A stretch of 64,000 bases of DNA from Nocardioides flavus (ex Wang et al. 2016) (GCF_014653115.1 NZ_BNAD01000001.1:496001-560000), one strand, 5' to 3'. Numbered from the stretch's first letter, positions 46,562 to 55,588 are shown. A program made the numbers and translations. Notes: generated by a model not told the origin, from the letters alone.

Positions 46562-46999
46562 TCAGGCGGTGTTGAGCCGGAAGGTCTCCAGCAGCTCGAA
46601 GGCGGAGGCCGCGTGATCGACGAGGGCGTGACCCACCGACTGCCGCGCGAACTCGTTGAAGTCCTGCAGGTCGGCGACCTCGCGCGCGGTGACGTTGCGG
46701 AAACCCATCGACCACGTCGCGAAGGAACGGTCGTCCACATAGCGCCGGTCGACGATGCACACCTCGCCGTGGCGGGGGTCGGCGCGGATCGCGTCGAAGA
46801 CCTCGTAGACGGCGGCCGACGCGCCCTCGAGCGTCTGGATGACGTTGCCGCCGCTGTAGAGCAGCAGTCCGGTCAGGCCGAGACGCTCGTTCTTGGGGCG
46901 GATCTGCTCGATCAGCTCCACCAGCTGGGCGACGGACATCAGGTGCGTCGTGGCGCTCGTGTAGGTGAGCGTGAGGATCCCGCGGGCGTCGCTGTGCAT
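46562..46999 (-). CDS. BLUF-domain blue-light photoreceptor
   Basis: This is a 145-residue protein that is essentially one BLUF domain, which binds FAD and senses blue light. Key residues are present: Y13 (TLTYTSAT), N37 (KNERLGLTG), Q55 (VIQTLEG), W96 and M98 (TWSMGF). After residue 103 only a short helical tail follows, so it is a short BLUF that probably signals through protein contact. No adjacent output gene is evident. Start ATG at 46999. Confidence 0.93.
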   Translation of the reverse strand: MHSDARGILTLTYTSATTHLMSVAQLVELIEQIRPKNERLGLTGLLLYSGGNVIQTLEGASAAVYEVFDAIRADPRHGEVCIVDRRYVDDRSFATWSMGFRNVTAREVADLQDFNEFARQSVGHALVDHAASAFELLETFRLNTA

Positions 47000-47099
47000 G
47001 GTCGAGCGGGACGCTACCCAGCGACGAGGGTGGACACATCATCCCTAGGGGGAAGGCTGTCCTCGGTTCGCCCGCTCCTGGTCGGGCCGGTGGAGACGC

Positions 47100-47231
47100 C
47101 TACTCGTCGTCGGCACCGGTGATGGCGCGCAACATCCGGTCGGCCTCCCGTTCGCACTCCAGCCAGAACCCGGCGCCGAAGAGGGGCTCCGAGCCGTGCC
47201 GCGTCACGTCGATGGTCTCCACTGCGCTCAC
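47100..47231 (-). CDS. Possible 43-residue protein
   Basis: A GTG at 47231 opens a frame VSAVETIDVTRHGSEP, then LFGAGFWLECEREADRM and LRAITGADDE, with a TAG at 47100. It has natural composition and codon use for this genome and occupies an otherwise empty interval between the BLUF and acetyltransferase genes. No family recognised and no clear ribosome site. Confidence 0.4.
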   Translation of the reverse strand: MSAVETIDVTRHGSEPLFGAGFWLECEREADRMLRAITGADDE

Positions 47232-47343
47232 CTGACCGTTTCGCCCCCATGTCCTTGACGACGAGACGTCTGCGGCCCGCGGCCGTGACGCGGACTCACG
47301 GACCTTTTCGGCTCATGTCCGTCGGGCACGAGGCGCTCCGGTG

Positions 47344-47814
47344 TCAGGCCGGCGACACCGCGTCGAGGTCGGTCATGTCGTAGGTGACCCAGGCCGTACG
47401 GGTGGCCACCCGGTCGTAGACCGCACGTGCCCGGCCGTTGGACTCCGCGGTGATCCACCGGACCCGCTCCCACCCCTCGGCGCTCGCGTGCTCGCGGACC
47501 GCGTCGAGGAGGGACTCGACGACGCCGGTGCCCCGGTGCGCGGGGTCGACGAACAGGTCGTCGAGGAATCCGGCCACCACGGCGGCCACCGGACGGATGA
47601 ACTCGCGGACGTGAGCGAGACCGACGAGCTCCCCGGGAGCCTGGGCCGAGCAGGCCACGAGCGAGACGAGACGGCCCTCCTGGATCCACGTCCACAGCGT
47701 GTCCAGCCGATCCCGGGTGACCTCGCGCTCGTAGAACGTGCAGTAGCCGACGTAGAGCCGCTCCCACTCGGTGCGGTCCTCGGCCGCGACGCGGCGCACC
47801 ACCCATGTGGTCAT
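47344..47814 (-). CDS. GNAT-family N-acetyltransferase
   Basis: This is a 156-residue single-domain GNAT: LVGLAHVREF, then AGFLDDLFVDPAHRGTGVVESLLDAV with the acetyl-CoA RGTGV loop, and SNGRARAVYDRVATRTAWVTYDM. It lies 7 bases downstream of dnaB on the same strand. Substrate unknown. Confidence 0.88.
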   Translation of the reverse strand: MTTWVVRRVAAEDRTEWERLYVGYCTFYEREVTRDRLDTLWTWIQEGRLVSLVACSAQAPGELVGLAHVREFIRPVAAVVAGFLDDLFVDPAHRGTGVVESLLDAVREHASAEGWERVRWITAESNGRARAVYDRVATRTAWVTYDMTDLDAVSPA

Positions 47815-47821
47815 CAGGTGC

Positions 47822-50356
47822 TCAGCCCTGCGCCATGTCGACGAACCGCGAGTAGTGGCCCTGGAAGGCGACCGTGAGGTCGCGCGTGGGGCCGTTGCGG
47901 TGCTTGGCCACGATCAGGTCGGCCTCGCCCGGGCGGGTCGACTCCTTCTCGTAGACGTCGTCGCGGTGGAGCAGGATCACCATGTCGGCGTCCTGCTCGA
48001 GCGAGCCGGACTCACGCAGGTCGCTCATCATCGGGCGCTTGTCGCCACGCTGCTCGGGACCACGGTTGAGCTGCGACAGCGCGATGATCGGGCACTCGAG
48101 CTCCTTGGCGAGGAGCTTGATGTTGCGGGAGAACTCCGAGACCTCGAGCTGGCGGGACTCGACCTTCTTGCCCGAGCTCATCAGCTGCATGTAGTCGATG
48201 ACGATGAGCTTGAGGTCGTGGCGCTGCTTGAGCCGCCGCGCCTTGGCCCGGATCTCCATCATCGTCATGTTGGGGCTGTCGTCGATGAACATCGGCGCCC
48301 CCGAGACCTGGCCCATCTTGCGGGCGAGCTTCTCCCAGTCGTCGTCGCGCATCGTGCCGTTGCGGATGTGGTTGAGCGGCACCTTCGCCTCCGCGGAGAG
48401 CAGGCGCATCATGATCTCCGAGCGCGTCATCTCCAGGCTGAAGAAGACGCTGGTGAGGTTGTTGTGGATCGACGCCGCGCGGCAGAAGTCGAGGGCGAGC
48501 GTCGAGTTGTGGGTTGGGATCATGGACCGACCCGCGAGGTAGAGGTGATCATCGTTGTCCACCTCCACGCAACGCACCGGCACTGACTCGATGGGGCGCA
48601 CGGACGTGATGTAGCGCTTCCCGATACGGACCGTGGAGGACGGACGCTCCTCCTTGTGGAGGAGGGCCTTCCGCTCCAGCTTGAAGACGTCATCGACCGT
48701 CGAGAAGTTGAGGATGTGACAGGTGGATGAAGCCTCGGAACGCCCAGCCACCCGCTTGGTCGTCCTGCTGCACCGGTAGCCAAGGCTCACGACCAACTCG
48801 TGCACGGTGTCGGCCAGTCGCTCGTTGGTAACGGCGAACTGAACCGAGCCCACTCCCTTGACCACGGTGCCGTCGGTGTCAAGCAGACCGGCCAGGAGGT
48901 CGCGCCGGGCCTGTTCGGACGCTCGCAGGTAGACGTCGGGGACGTGCTTGTTGTCGAGCACACCGACCGTACGAAGAAGTGCGGTGAAGGAACCGTGGTC
49001 CTGCTGGCAGGACGCGCAGAGATAGGTGCCGTGCATGGCGCCGCCGCAGTCGGGGCACACCGATCGTTGCGCAGCGGCGACACGCGGAGTCCGGATGCTG
49101 TAGAGCATGTTGCCCTGAGCCGTGACGGTGTAACCGCGACCTTCGATCCGCATCGGGATCTCCGGTGTCTCACAGGTGATGCGGCATCCGGCGCTGTGCC
49201 CGTCGCCCAGCCAGGCCCCGAGGACGTAGGGATCGATCGGAAGCGCGTCGTCGTGACCCGCCAGCGCCTCCGCGTTCAGCACCGCGTGGTTGGCTCGTCG
49301 CTCCTTGCCGATCCGCACGGTGCGAGCGATGTCCTCCGTGGTCACCACGCTCGCCCGGATGCGTTGATTCTTCGCCCGGTTGTAGCGGTTGTCCGCTGCC
49401 CAGCGCGACTTCCTGGCCGCCCTCGTCTCGGTCAACCACTGGTGTTCGGCATCCGCCACGAGCACGGAGCCGTCAGAGAAGGTCACCTCGTAGCACGGCC
49501 GGTCGAGCATCACGTCGGTCGCGGCGACGACGCGGGTCGGTCGGCCCTTCGCGTCGTAGAGCTCGTCGCCAACCGCCACCTCGCCCATGGTCGTCCACCC
49601 GGTGGGGGTCGGGAGCGGGGTGTCGAGCGCAAGCGCTTTGCCCATGGCCGGACGCGCCGCGACGATGATCATCTGGCCGGAGTGGAGGCCGTTGGTGAGG
49701 TCGTCGAGGTCGGCGAAGCCCGTCGGCACACCGTAGAGCCCGGCCTCCCGGTTGCCGATCGCCTCGATCTCGTCGAGGACGCCGCTCATGATGTCGCTCA
49801 GCGGCGCGTAGTCGACGGCCGCGCGCCGGTCGGTGACCTTGTAGACCTCGGCCTGGGCGTTGTCGACGACGTCGTCGATCTCGCCCTCGCCGGCGTAGCC
49901 GAGGGCGGCGATGCGGGTGCCGGCCTCGACGAGGCGGCGCAGGATCGCCTTGTCGCGCACGATCTCGGCGTAGTAGCCGGCGTTGGCCGCGATCGGCACG
50001 TTGGCCGAGAGCGTGTGCAGGTAGGGCGCGCCGCCGATGCGGCCCAGCTCGCCGCGCTTCTGCAGCTCGGCGGCGACGGTGATCGGGTCGGCCGGCTCAC
50101 CACGGCCGTAGAGGTCGATGATCGAGTCGTGGATGACCTCGTGGGCGGGGCGGTAGTAGTCGACGCCCTTGATGACGTCGACGACGTCGGCGATGGCGTC
50201 CTTGGACAGCAGCATCGAGCCGAGCACGCTCTGCTCCGCGGCGTTGTCCTGCGGAGGCGTACGGTCACCCGCCGAGCGCGGCGACTGGCCGGGCTCGTAG
50301 GCCGCGGGACCGTCGCCCCAGGCCTCGTCGGTGTCCCCCTCGAAGGCGATGCTCAC
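47822..50356 (-). CDS. dnaB: Replicative DNA helicase containing an intein
   Basis: This is an 844-residue precursor. Extein 1-240 is the DnaB N-terminal domain and the start of the RecA-like ATPase, ending inside Walker A (ARPAMGK); extein 618-844 resumes with Ser-Thr-Leu and holds Walker B (LIVIDYMQLM) and the DnaB end. Splicing would give a 467-residue helicase, the normal size. The intein occupies 241-617. GTG at 50356 is chosen to give VSIAFEGD; an upstream in-frame GTG at 50386 is possible. The gene is part of the rpsF-ssb-rpsR-rplI-dnaB block. Confidence 0.95.
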   Translation of the reverse strand: MSIAFEGDTDEAWGDGPAAYEPGQSPRSAGDRTPPQDNAAEQSVLGSMLLSKDAIADVVDVIKGVDYYRPAHEVIHDSIIDLYGRGEPADPITVAAELQKRGELGRIGGAPYLHTLSANVPIAANAGYYAEIVRDKAILRRLVEAGTRIAALGYAGEGEIDDVVDNAQAEVYKVTDRRAAVDYAPLSDIMSGVLDEIEAIGNREAGLYGVPTGFADLDDLTNGLHSGQMIIVAARPAMGKALALDTPLPTPTGWTTMGEVAVGDELYDAKGRPTRVVAATDVMLDRPCYEVTFSDGSVLVADAEHQWLTETRAARKSRWAADNRYNRAKNQRIRASVVTTEDIARTVRIGKERRANHAVLNAEALAGHDDALPIDPYVLGAWLGDGHSAGCRITCETPEIPMRIEGRGYTVTAQGNMLYSIRTPRVAAAQRSVCPDCGGAMHGTYLCASCQQDHGSFTALLRTVGVLDNKHVPDVYLRASEQARRDLLAGLLDTDGTVVKGVGSVQFAVTNERLADTVHELVVSLGYRCSRTTKRVAGRSEASSTCHILNFSTVDDVFKLERKALLHKEERPSSTVRIGKRYITSVRPIESVPVRCVEVDNDDHLYLAGRSMIPTHNSTLALDFCRAASIHNNLTSVFFSLEMTRSEIMMRLLSAEAKVPLNHIRNGTMRDDDWEKLARKMGQVSGAPMFIDDSPNMTMMEIRAKARRLKQRHDLKLIVIDYMQLMSSGKKVESRQLEVSEFSRNIKLLAKELECPIIALSQLNRGPEQRGDKRPMMSDLRESGSLEQDADMVILLHRDDVYEKESTRPGEADLIVAKHRNGPTRDLTVAFQGHYSRFVDMAQG
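48506..49636 (-). mobile_element. DnaB intein: class 3 splicing domain with LAGLIDADG endonuclease
   Basis: This is a 377-residue in-frame element. It starts with Ala1 instead of Cys/Ser, and carries Trp67 (block B, AEHQWL), Cys356 (block F, VRCVEV) and Thr375 (block G, PTHN), the W-C-T set defining class 3 inteins. It ends His376-Asn377 with Ser as +1 residue. LAGLIDADG motifs at about 138-147 (LGAWLGDGH) and 246-256 (LLAGLLDTDG) flank a zinc-ribbon-like CPDC/CASC region (194-210). It is inserted in the ATP-binding loop, so the helicase needs splicing. Confidence 0.9.
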
Positions 50357-50848
50357 TCCTCGGTCCTCACTTCCTGTGCCACCCACGACCCGCCGACCCT
50401 GACGGTAGGCACGACCACCGACAACCGCTGTCCCGATCCACGTCCGCGCGAGACCGTACGTGCTCCGGCGGGGTCAGGGGAAGCCAGCGAGGCCGAGTTA
50501 TCCACAGGTCGTGTGGACAACCTGCGGACAGGGGTGGACGACACGCAGGCAGGCGCGCACACGACGTGGACGAGCCTGTGGAGGCCCAGGTGTCGACCGC
50601 ACCCAAGACCGCTCTGACCTGCGAAAACTCTGTACACACCTTGTGGAGGAGAAATACACGGCCGCTGCGGTCGTTCACCTGTCCGACATCTGGCGGTCGC
50701 CGTCCGCTCGGCCGACGGGCGGGCCTTGACGCCCACCCGCGCTGCGTCATCCACACGGCCATTCACAGGTAGCCCGAAGGGGCTATGTACGTGCCGTGCA
50801 CCCGCCGGGTAACGCACCGCCGACGTCGTCGCCGGCGCAGGTCGTTCC
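50357..50848. other. Intergenic region between dnaB and the MATE gene with DnaA-box-like sites
   Basis: No gene is seen in about 490 bases. Three 9-mers fit the DnaA-box consensus: TTATCCACA at 50498-50506 (perfect), TGTGGACAA (complement of TTGTCCACA) at 50512-50520, and TCATCCACA at 50748-50756; other TGTGGA words are scattered between. It also holds the promoter of dnaB. Confidence 0.6.
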
Positions 50849-50854
50849 TAGGGT
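50849..50854 (+). promoter_or_regulatory. -10-like box deciding the MATE start
   Basis: TAGGGT lies 6 bases before GTG 50861, the standard spacing of leaderless genes in this window. It therefore favours 50861 over the in-frame GTG at 50855, which would have no spacing. Confidence 0.6.
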
Positions 50855-50860
50855 GTGCAC

Positions 50861-52219
50861 GTGACGGCGGACCGGGAGCGCGAGCAGGAGACCGACCGGG
50901 AGACCGACCGGGAGATCCTGCGCCTCGCGGTCCCCGCCTTCCTGGCGCTGGTCGCCGAGCCGCTCTTCCTGCTCTCCGACGCCGCGATCGTCGGACACCT
51001 CGGCACGCCCGAGCTCGCCGGACTCGGGGTGGCCGCCGTCGTCCTGCAGACCGTCGTCGGGCTGTGCGTCTTCCTCGCCTACGGCACGACCGCGAGCGTC
51101 GCGCGGCACCTCGGCGCCGGCGACCTGCGCGCCGCCCTCGCCCAGGGGGTCGACGGCGTTTGGCTGGCGGTCCTCATCGGCACGCTCGCCACCGCTCTCG
51201 GCATCGTGCTGACGCCGACCCTGGTGGGGATCTTCGGTACCGGGGAGGAGGCGGCCGGGCACGCCGAGACCTACTTGTCGATCGCCTTCCTCGGCACCAC
51301 CCCGCTGCTCGTCATGCTCGCCGCGACCGGCGTCCTGCGCGGCCTGCAGGACACCCGTACGCCGCTGGCCGTCGCCGTCGTCGGCAACGGCCTCAACATC
51401 GTCTTCAACGTCGTGCTCGTCTACGGTCTCGACCTCGGCATCGCCGGCGCGGCCATCGGCTCGGTGCTCGCGCAGGTGATCAGTGCCGCTTGGCTGCTCG
51501 TCGTCGTGGTCCGCGCGGCCCGCGCCCACGACGCACCGCTCTCGCCCGACCGCGCCGGCATCGCCGCGGCCGCGCACGCCGCCGTCGCGCTCGTCGTCCG
51601 CACGCTCGCGCTGCGCGCCTGCCTCCTCGTCGGGACGTACGCGGTCACCCGCGTCGGGACCGGCACCACCGACGTCAACGTCGCGACCCACCAGGTCGCG
51701 ATCACCCTGTGGACGTTCCTCGCCTTCGCCCTCGACGCCATCGCGATCGCTGCGCAGGCGCTCACCGGCCGCGCGCTCGGCAGCGGCGACGTCGACGGCA
51801 CCCGCCGCCTCACCCGGCGGATGGTGCGTTGGGGCTGGGGCAGCGGGATCGTGGCCGGGATCGCCCTCGCCGCGGTCGCCCCGTTCGTCGGCGCCCTCTT
51901 CACCCCCGACCCCGAGGTCCGGGCGCTCCTCGTGCCCGTCCTGCTCGTCGCCGCGCTCGGCCAGCCGCTGGCCGGGATGGTCTTCGTCCTCGACGGCGTC
52001 CTCATCGGGGCCGGCGACGGCGCCTACCTCGCGTGGGCCGGGCTGGTCGTGCTCGCGGCGTACGCCCCGGCCGCGCTCTGGGCCGCCAGCCTCCCCCACG
52101 GCCTGGTCGCGGTGTGGGTCGCGATGACCTTCGTCTTCATGGGTGCGCGGGGGGTGCTGCTGTCGTGGCGGGCCCGCGGCGAGGCGTGGCTCGTGACCGG
52201 AGCGACGTCGGCTCGTTGA
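50861..52219 (+). CDS. MATE-family efflux transporter
   Basis: This is a 452-residue DinF/MATE-type multidrug or metabolite exporter with twelve TM helices. Motifs include LVAEPLFLLSDAAIVGHLGTPELAGLGVAA near the start and GVLRGLQDTRTPLAVAVVGNGLNIVFNV. It exchanges protons or sodium for a toxic or signalling compound. It is divergent from dnaB. Confidence 0.93.
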   Translation: MTADREREQETDRETDREILRLAVPAFLALVAEPLFLLSDAAIVGHLGTPELAGLGVAAVVLQTVVGLCVFLAYGTTASVARHLGAGDLRAALAQGVDGVWLAVLIGTLATALGIVLTPTLVGIFGTGEEAAGHAETYLSIAFLGTTPLLVMLAATGVLRGLQDTRTPLAVAVVGNGLNIVFNVVLVYGLDLGIAGAAIGSVLAQVISAAWLLVVVVRAARAHDAPLSPDRAGIAAAAHAAVALVVRTLALRACLLVGTYAVTRVGTGTTDVNVATHQVAITLWTFLAFALDAIAIAAQALTGRALGSGDVDGTRRLTRRMVRWGWGSGIVAGIALAAVAPFVGALFTPDPEVRALLVPVLLVAALGQPLAGMVFVLDGVLIGAGDGAYLAWAGLVVLAAYAPAALWAASLPHGLVAVWVAMTFVFMGARGVLLSWRARGEAWLVTGATSAR

Positions 52220-52247
52220 GCCTGCACCACGACCGGGGAGGGGCCCG

Positions 52248-53429
52248 ATGGAGATCAAGCACGCAGCCGTCCGACCGGCGATCCGGCTGGGGGTGGTCAT
52301 GCTGGTCGCCGGCGCCCTCGTCCCGCTCGGGACCGCAGCACCCGCGGCCGCGGAGCCCGGATGCGTCGACGAGACGGCACCCAACCTGCTGCAGGACGGC
52401 TGCGACGACAGCACCCCGCCCGACACGGTCGTCGCCGCGTCGACCACCCCCAACGGCGCCGGCCTGGTGAGCGTGTCCACCATGACGTTCACCGTGGGCG
52501 TCCAGGTCTCCGACGCCGACCCGGGACCCTTCGGCCTCGAGTGCACGCTGGCGGGCGGTCCGCAGGCCCACGACTGGCGCACCTGCACCAGCCCCGTGAC
52601 GTACGCCGACCTGCCCGACGCGCCCGCCGGGACGTACGTCTTCCGGGCACGCGCGGTCGACCTCGGCGACGCCGGCCGCGACCCGGATGCCAACCCGCTG
52701 CCCCCGGCCGTCGCCGACACCCCCGACCACGACCCCACCCCGGCGACCGTCGGCTGGGGCCAGGACACCCGGGCGCCGTTCGTCTTCGTCACCCCCACCA
52801 CCTACGACGAGGTCACCCCCACCCAGCCGGTGGTCATCGGCCCGAGCGTCCCGATCCGGCTCAACAGCAGCGAGGCCGGCTCGACGATCGAGTGCACCGA
52901 CAACGGTCGCCCCGTCGCGTGCGCCACCGGCCGGTGGGAGCTGCCCGACCCCGCGGCGGGCCGGCACCGCTTCGCCGCGCGAGCGGTCGACGCGGCCGGC
53001 AACGCCGGCGCCTGGTCGGAGCCGGTCGAGTTCTTCGTCCCCCGCGACCTCACCCGCCGGCGCGGCTGGACGACGGTGCGCGACGACGGCTACTTCCGCG
53101 GCGACGCCCTCACCACCACCCGGCGCGGCGCCCGGCTCGTCCTGCCGCGCACGAAGGTCGGCGAGCTCCGCCTCCTCGCCCCGACCCGCCGCGGCTACGG
53201 GAAGGTGCGGGTGCGCGTCGGCAGGCGCGCGTGGCACGTCGTCGACCTCTCCGGCCCGAGGAGGGCCCTGCGGCAGCTCGTCGTCATCGACCGCTACTCC
53301 GGCCTGCGGTCGGGGAGGATCGTGATCGAGTCGCTGAGCAGCAGGCGCGTCGTCGTCGACGCCGTCGTCGCCAGGCCCAACCGCTTCCCAGCGGCCACCA
53401 GGAAGGACGCCCTGCGACTCGGGACGTGA
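52248..53429 (+). CDS. Secreted protein with Ig-like domains
   Basis: This is a 393-residue exported protein with a signal peptide (residues 1-35, AAPAAAEPG). Two Ig-like beta domains are visible: about 45-145 (LECTLAGG, RTC, GTYVFRARAVDLGD) and about 165-268 (IRLNSSEAGSTIECTDNG, GRHRFAARAVDAAGNAGAWS). A basic C-terminal region (270-393) is of unknown fold. Ig-like repeats of this form occur in actinobacterial surface or hydrolase proteins, but no catalytic site is seen. Confidence 0.75.
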   Translation: MEIKHAAVRPAIRLGVVMLVAGALVPLGTAAPAAAEPGCVDETAPNLLQDGCDDSTPPDTVVAASTTPNGAGLVSVSTMTFTVGVQVSDADPGPFGLECTLAGGPQAHDWRTCTSPVTYADLPDAPAGTYVFRARAVDLGDAGRDPDANPLPPAVADTPDHDPTPATVGWGQDTRAPFVFVTPTTYDEVTPTQPVVIGPSVPIRLNSSEAGSTIECTDNGRPVACATGRWELPDPAAGRHRFAARAVDAAGNAGAWSEPVEFFVPRDLTRRRGWTTVRDDGYFRGDALTTTRRGARLVLPRTKVGELRLLAPTRRGYGKVRVRVGRRAWHVVDLSGPRRALRQLVVIDRYSGLRSGRIVIESLSSRRVVVDAVVARPNRFPAATRKDALRLGT

Positions 53430-53535
53430 CCGTCGCGGGACACGATCCGGGGTTACGTCTGCGTTACGGGAGAATCTTCAGGCGCGGTTTTCGTTGACAG
53501 ACTGATCGAGGTGATCCTCACCTGATCCACTCGGA

Positions 53536-53565
53536 GGGGCCGGCGGTGTTCGCACCGTCGGCCCC
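53536..53565 (+). terminator. Hairpin terminator with UUCG loop
   Basis: GGGGCCGGCGGTG pairs with CACCGTCGGCCCC (one G-U) around a TTCG tetraloop and is followed by TTCGTCG. It lies 106 bases after the Ig-like protein gene. A smaller palindrome (AGGTGATCCTCACCT) lies just upstream. Confidence 0.65.
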
Positions 53566-53614
53566 TTCGTCGTCCACGGAACGCCCTCCGGCGTCCTGGC
53601 GTCACACTGGGGTG

Positions 53615-54025
53615 ATGCACATGATGCGCCGCCTCCCGTTGCTGCTGGCGACCGTCGTCCTGACGGTCCTCCCGGCAGCGGCCTGCGGCGGCACCGACCG
53701 GTCCCCCGACACCGAGGAGACAGCCGTGGACCCCCGCACGTCCTCCAGCCCGTCCAGCCCCTCGTCCAGCCCGTCCGGCGACGTCGGGCGAGCCGTCGAC
53801 GACCTCGCCTCCGCGCTCGGCGTCGCTGCCGGGGACGTCGAGGTGGTCGCCGTCGAGGAGGTCACCTGGCGCGACGGCAGCCGCGGCTGCGCCAAGCCGG
53901 GTGAGATGTACACCCAGGCACTCGTCGACGGCCAGCGGATCACGCTGCGTGCCGACGGACGGACGTATGAGTACCACTCCGGCGGGAGCCAGCCGCCCAC
54001 GCGCTGCGACAAGCCGACCGAGTAG
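53615..54025 (+). CDS. Small lipoprotein, unknown function
   Basis: This is a 136-residue lipoprotein with signal and lipobox PAAAC, a Ser/Pro-rich linker, and a compact domain (about 60-136) with VEVVAVEEVTWRDGSRGCAKPGEMYTQ and YEYHSGGSQPPTRCDK. This Cys-containing domain resembles uncharacterised secreted domains, often seen as RDGS(L/R)GC, of actinobacteria and other bacteria. Start could be either neighbouring ATG (53615, 53621 or 53624). Confidence 0.7.
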   Translation: MHMMRRLPLLLATVVLTVLPAAACGGTDRSPDTEETAVDPRTSSSPSSPSSSPSGDVGRAVDDLASALGVAAGDVEVVAVEEVTWRDGSRGCAKPGEMYTQALVDGQRITLRADGRTYEYHSGGSQPPTRCDKPTE

Positions 54026-54034
54026 CCCGGACAG

Positions 54035-54075
54035 CACGACGGCCCGCCACCCCTCAGGGGCAGCGGGCCGTCGTG
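54035..54075. terminator. Bidirectional hairpin terminator
   Basis: CACGACGGCCCGC (54035-54047) and its exact complement (54063-54075) form a 13-base stem with an inner CCCT/AGGG pairing. It sits between the convergent lipoprotein gene and the ribosomal-protein operon and can serve both. Confidence 0.8.
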
Positions 54076-54095
54076 GCGTACGGAGTGTGTCCGGG

Positions 54096-54542
54096 TCAGG
54101 CGGGGACCACGTTGAGGGCCACCGTTGCGGTCACCTCGTCGTGCAGCTTGACCGACACCTCGTGGGCGCCGAGCGTCTTGATCGGGTTGGCGACCACGAT
54201 CGTGCGGCGGTCGACCTTCTCGCCGGAGACCTCGGTGATCGCGTCGGCGATCTCCGTGGTCGTGACGGCGCCGAACAGGCGACCGCCCTCGCCGGCGCGG
54301 ACCTTCACGTTGACCGCGTTGGCCTCGAGCTTGGCCTTGACGTCCGTCGCGTGGTCGGCGTCGCGCACCGCGCGGGCGGTGCGGGCGGCCTTGATGGACT
54401 CGATGGTCTTCTCGCCGCCGCGGGTCCAGCGGATGCCGAGGCCACGGGGGACGAGGTAGTTGCGGCCGTAGCCGTCCTTGACCTCGACCACGTCACCGGG
54501 GGCGCCGAGACCGTCGACCTCCTGGGTCAGGATGAGCTTCAT
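54096..54542 (-). CDS. rplI: 50S ribosomal protein L9
   Basis: This is a 148-residue L9 with the N-terminal rRNA-binding signature [25 protein letters not shown], the long connecting helix and a C-terminal domain ([19 protein letters not shown]). Normal length. It follows rpsR by 14 bases in the rpsF operon. Confidence 0.98.
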   Translation of the reverse strand: MKLILTQEVDGLGAPGDVVEVKDGYGRNYLVPRGLGIRWTRGGEKTIESIKAARTARAVRDADHATDVKAKLEANAVNVKVRAGEGGRLFGAVTTTEIADAITEVSGEKVDRRTIVVANPIKTLGAHEVSVKLHDEVTATVALNVVPA

Positions 54543-54556
54543 GTCTTCCGCTCCTC

Positions 54557-54793
54557 TCAGCGACCGGTGGACGTGTAGGGCAGCAGGGCGAGCTCGCGCG
54601 CGTTCTTGACGGCGATGGCCACGTCGCGCTGGTGCTGGACGCAGTTGCCGGTCACGCGACGGGCGCGGATCTTGCCGCGGTCGGAGATGAACTTGCGGAG
54701 CAGGGTGGTGTCCTTGTAGTCGACACCGGTCGCCTTCTCCTTGCAGAACTGGCAAACCTTCTTCTTGGGCTTGCGCAGAATTGCCTTGGCCAT
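54557..54793 (-). CDS. rpsR: 30S ribosomal protein S18
   Basis: This is a 78-residue S18 with [17 protein letters not shown] and a CQFC motif at the N-terminus together with a later Cys/His (NCVQHQ), the zinc-binding (C+) form. Actinobacteria often carry a second, zinc-free copy for zinc starvation; none is in this window. ATG at 54793 has an AAAGGGAG site. Confidence 0.98.
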   Translation of the reverse strand: MAKAILRKPKKKVCQFCKEKATGVDYKDTTLLRKFISDRGKIRARRVTGNCVQHQRDVAIAVKNARELALLPYTSTGR

Positions 54794-54880
54794 TGTGGTG
54801 CTCCCTTTCAGTGAGCCCGGCCCTGAAGGCAATCAGGGACGGAATGGAATGTGTGTTTCTTTGTCTGGTCCGGATCCGGA

Positions 54881-55486
54881 CTAGAAGGGGGGCTCGTCGT
54901 TGCCGCCGCTGACCCCGGGCGTGGCCCACGGGTCGTTGGGCGGGGACGACTGGCCGCCACCCTGGGGCTGGCCGCCCTGGGACTGACCGCCCCAGCCGCC
55001 GCCCTGGCCACCCTGGGAGGGAGCGGGGCTGGCCCACGGGTCGTCGGCCGGCGCGGACTGCTGCCCGCCACCGCCCGAGTAGCCGCCGCCACCACCGGAG
55101 TAGCCGCCACCGCCGCCGGATCGCGTCGTCTTGGTGACCTTCGCCGAGGCGTTGCGCAGCGACGGGCCGACCTCCTCGACGTCGATCTCGAAGACGGTGC
55201 GCTTCTCACCCTCGCGGGTCTCGTACTGACGCGACTTGAGACGACCCTGGACGATCACCCGCATGCCCCTCTGGAGGGACTCGGCGACGTTCTCCGCGGC
55301 CTGGCGCCACACAGCGCACGAGAGGAACAGCGTGTCGCCGTCCTTCCACTCGTTGCTCTGGCGGTCGAAGGTGCGCGGCGTCGACGCGATCCGGAAGTTG
55401 GCCACGGGTGCCCCCGAGGGGGTGAACCGCAGCTCCGGGTCGTCGACGAGGTTGCCGATGACGGTGATCGTGGTCTCGCCTGCCAT
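54881..55486 (-). CDS. ssb: Single-stranded DNA-binding protein
   Basis: This is a 201-residue SSB: OB fold at about 1-110 ([47 protein letters not shown]), a Gly/Gln-rich flexible linker with [13 protein letters not shown] repeats, and the acidic tip DEPPF that recruits repair proteins. Position between rpsF and rpsR is the conserved order. Confidence 0.98.
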   Translation of the reverse strand: MAGETTITVIGNLVDDPELRFTPSGAPVANFRIASTPRTFDRQSNEWKDGDTLFLSCAVWRQAAENVAESLQRGMRVIVQGRLKSRQYETREGEKRTVFEIDVEEVGPSLRNASAKVTKTTRSGGGGGYSGGGGGYSGGGGQQSAPADDPWASPAPSQGGQGGGWGGQSQGGQPQGGGQSSPPNDPWATPGVSGGNDEPPF

Positions 55487-55588
55487 GTCAGGTCTCCTCT
55501 AGATGTCCTGCTGATCCGGGGACGCTCCCGGCGTGGTGCCCATCAAACAGGCACCGACCGACAGCGGGAAGGGTGTTTCCACAGGCGC

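Noticed and set aside
47014..47250. A 78-codon minus-strand frame beside the BLUF gene
   Set aside because: Arg/Gly-rich shadow composition; the overlapping 43-codon frame has more natural sequence.
50357..50860. Chromosomal replication origin
   Set aside because: Only three good DnaA boxes and no dnaA, dnaN or AT-rich unwinding region.
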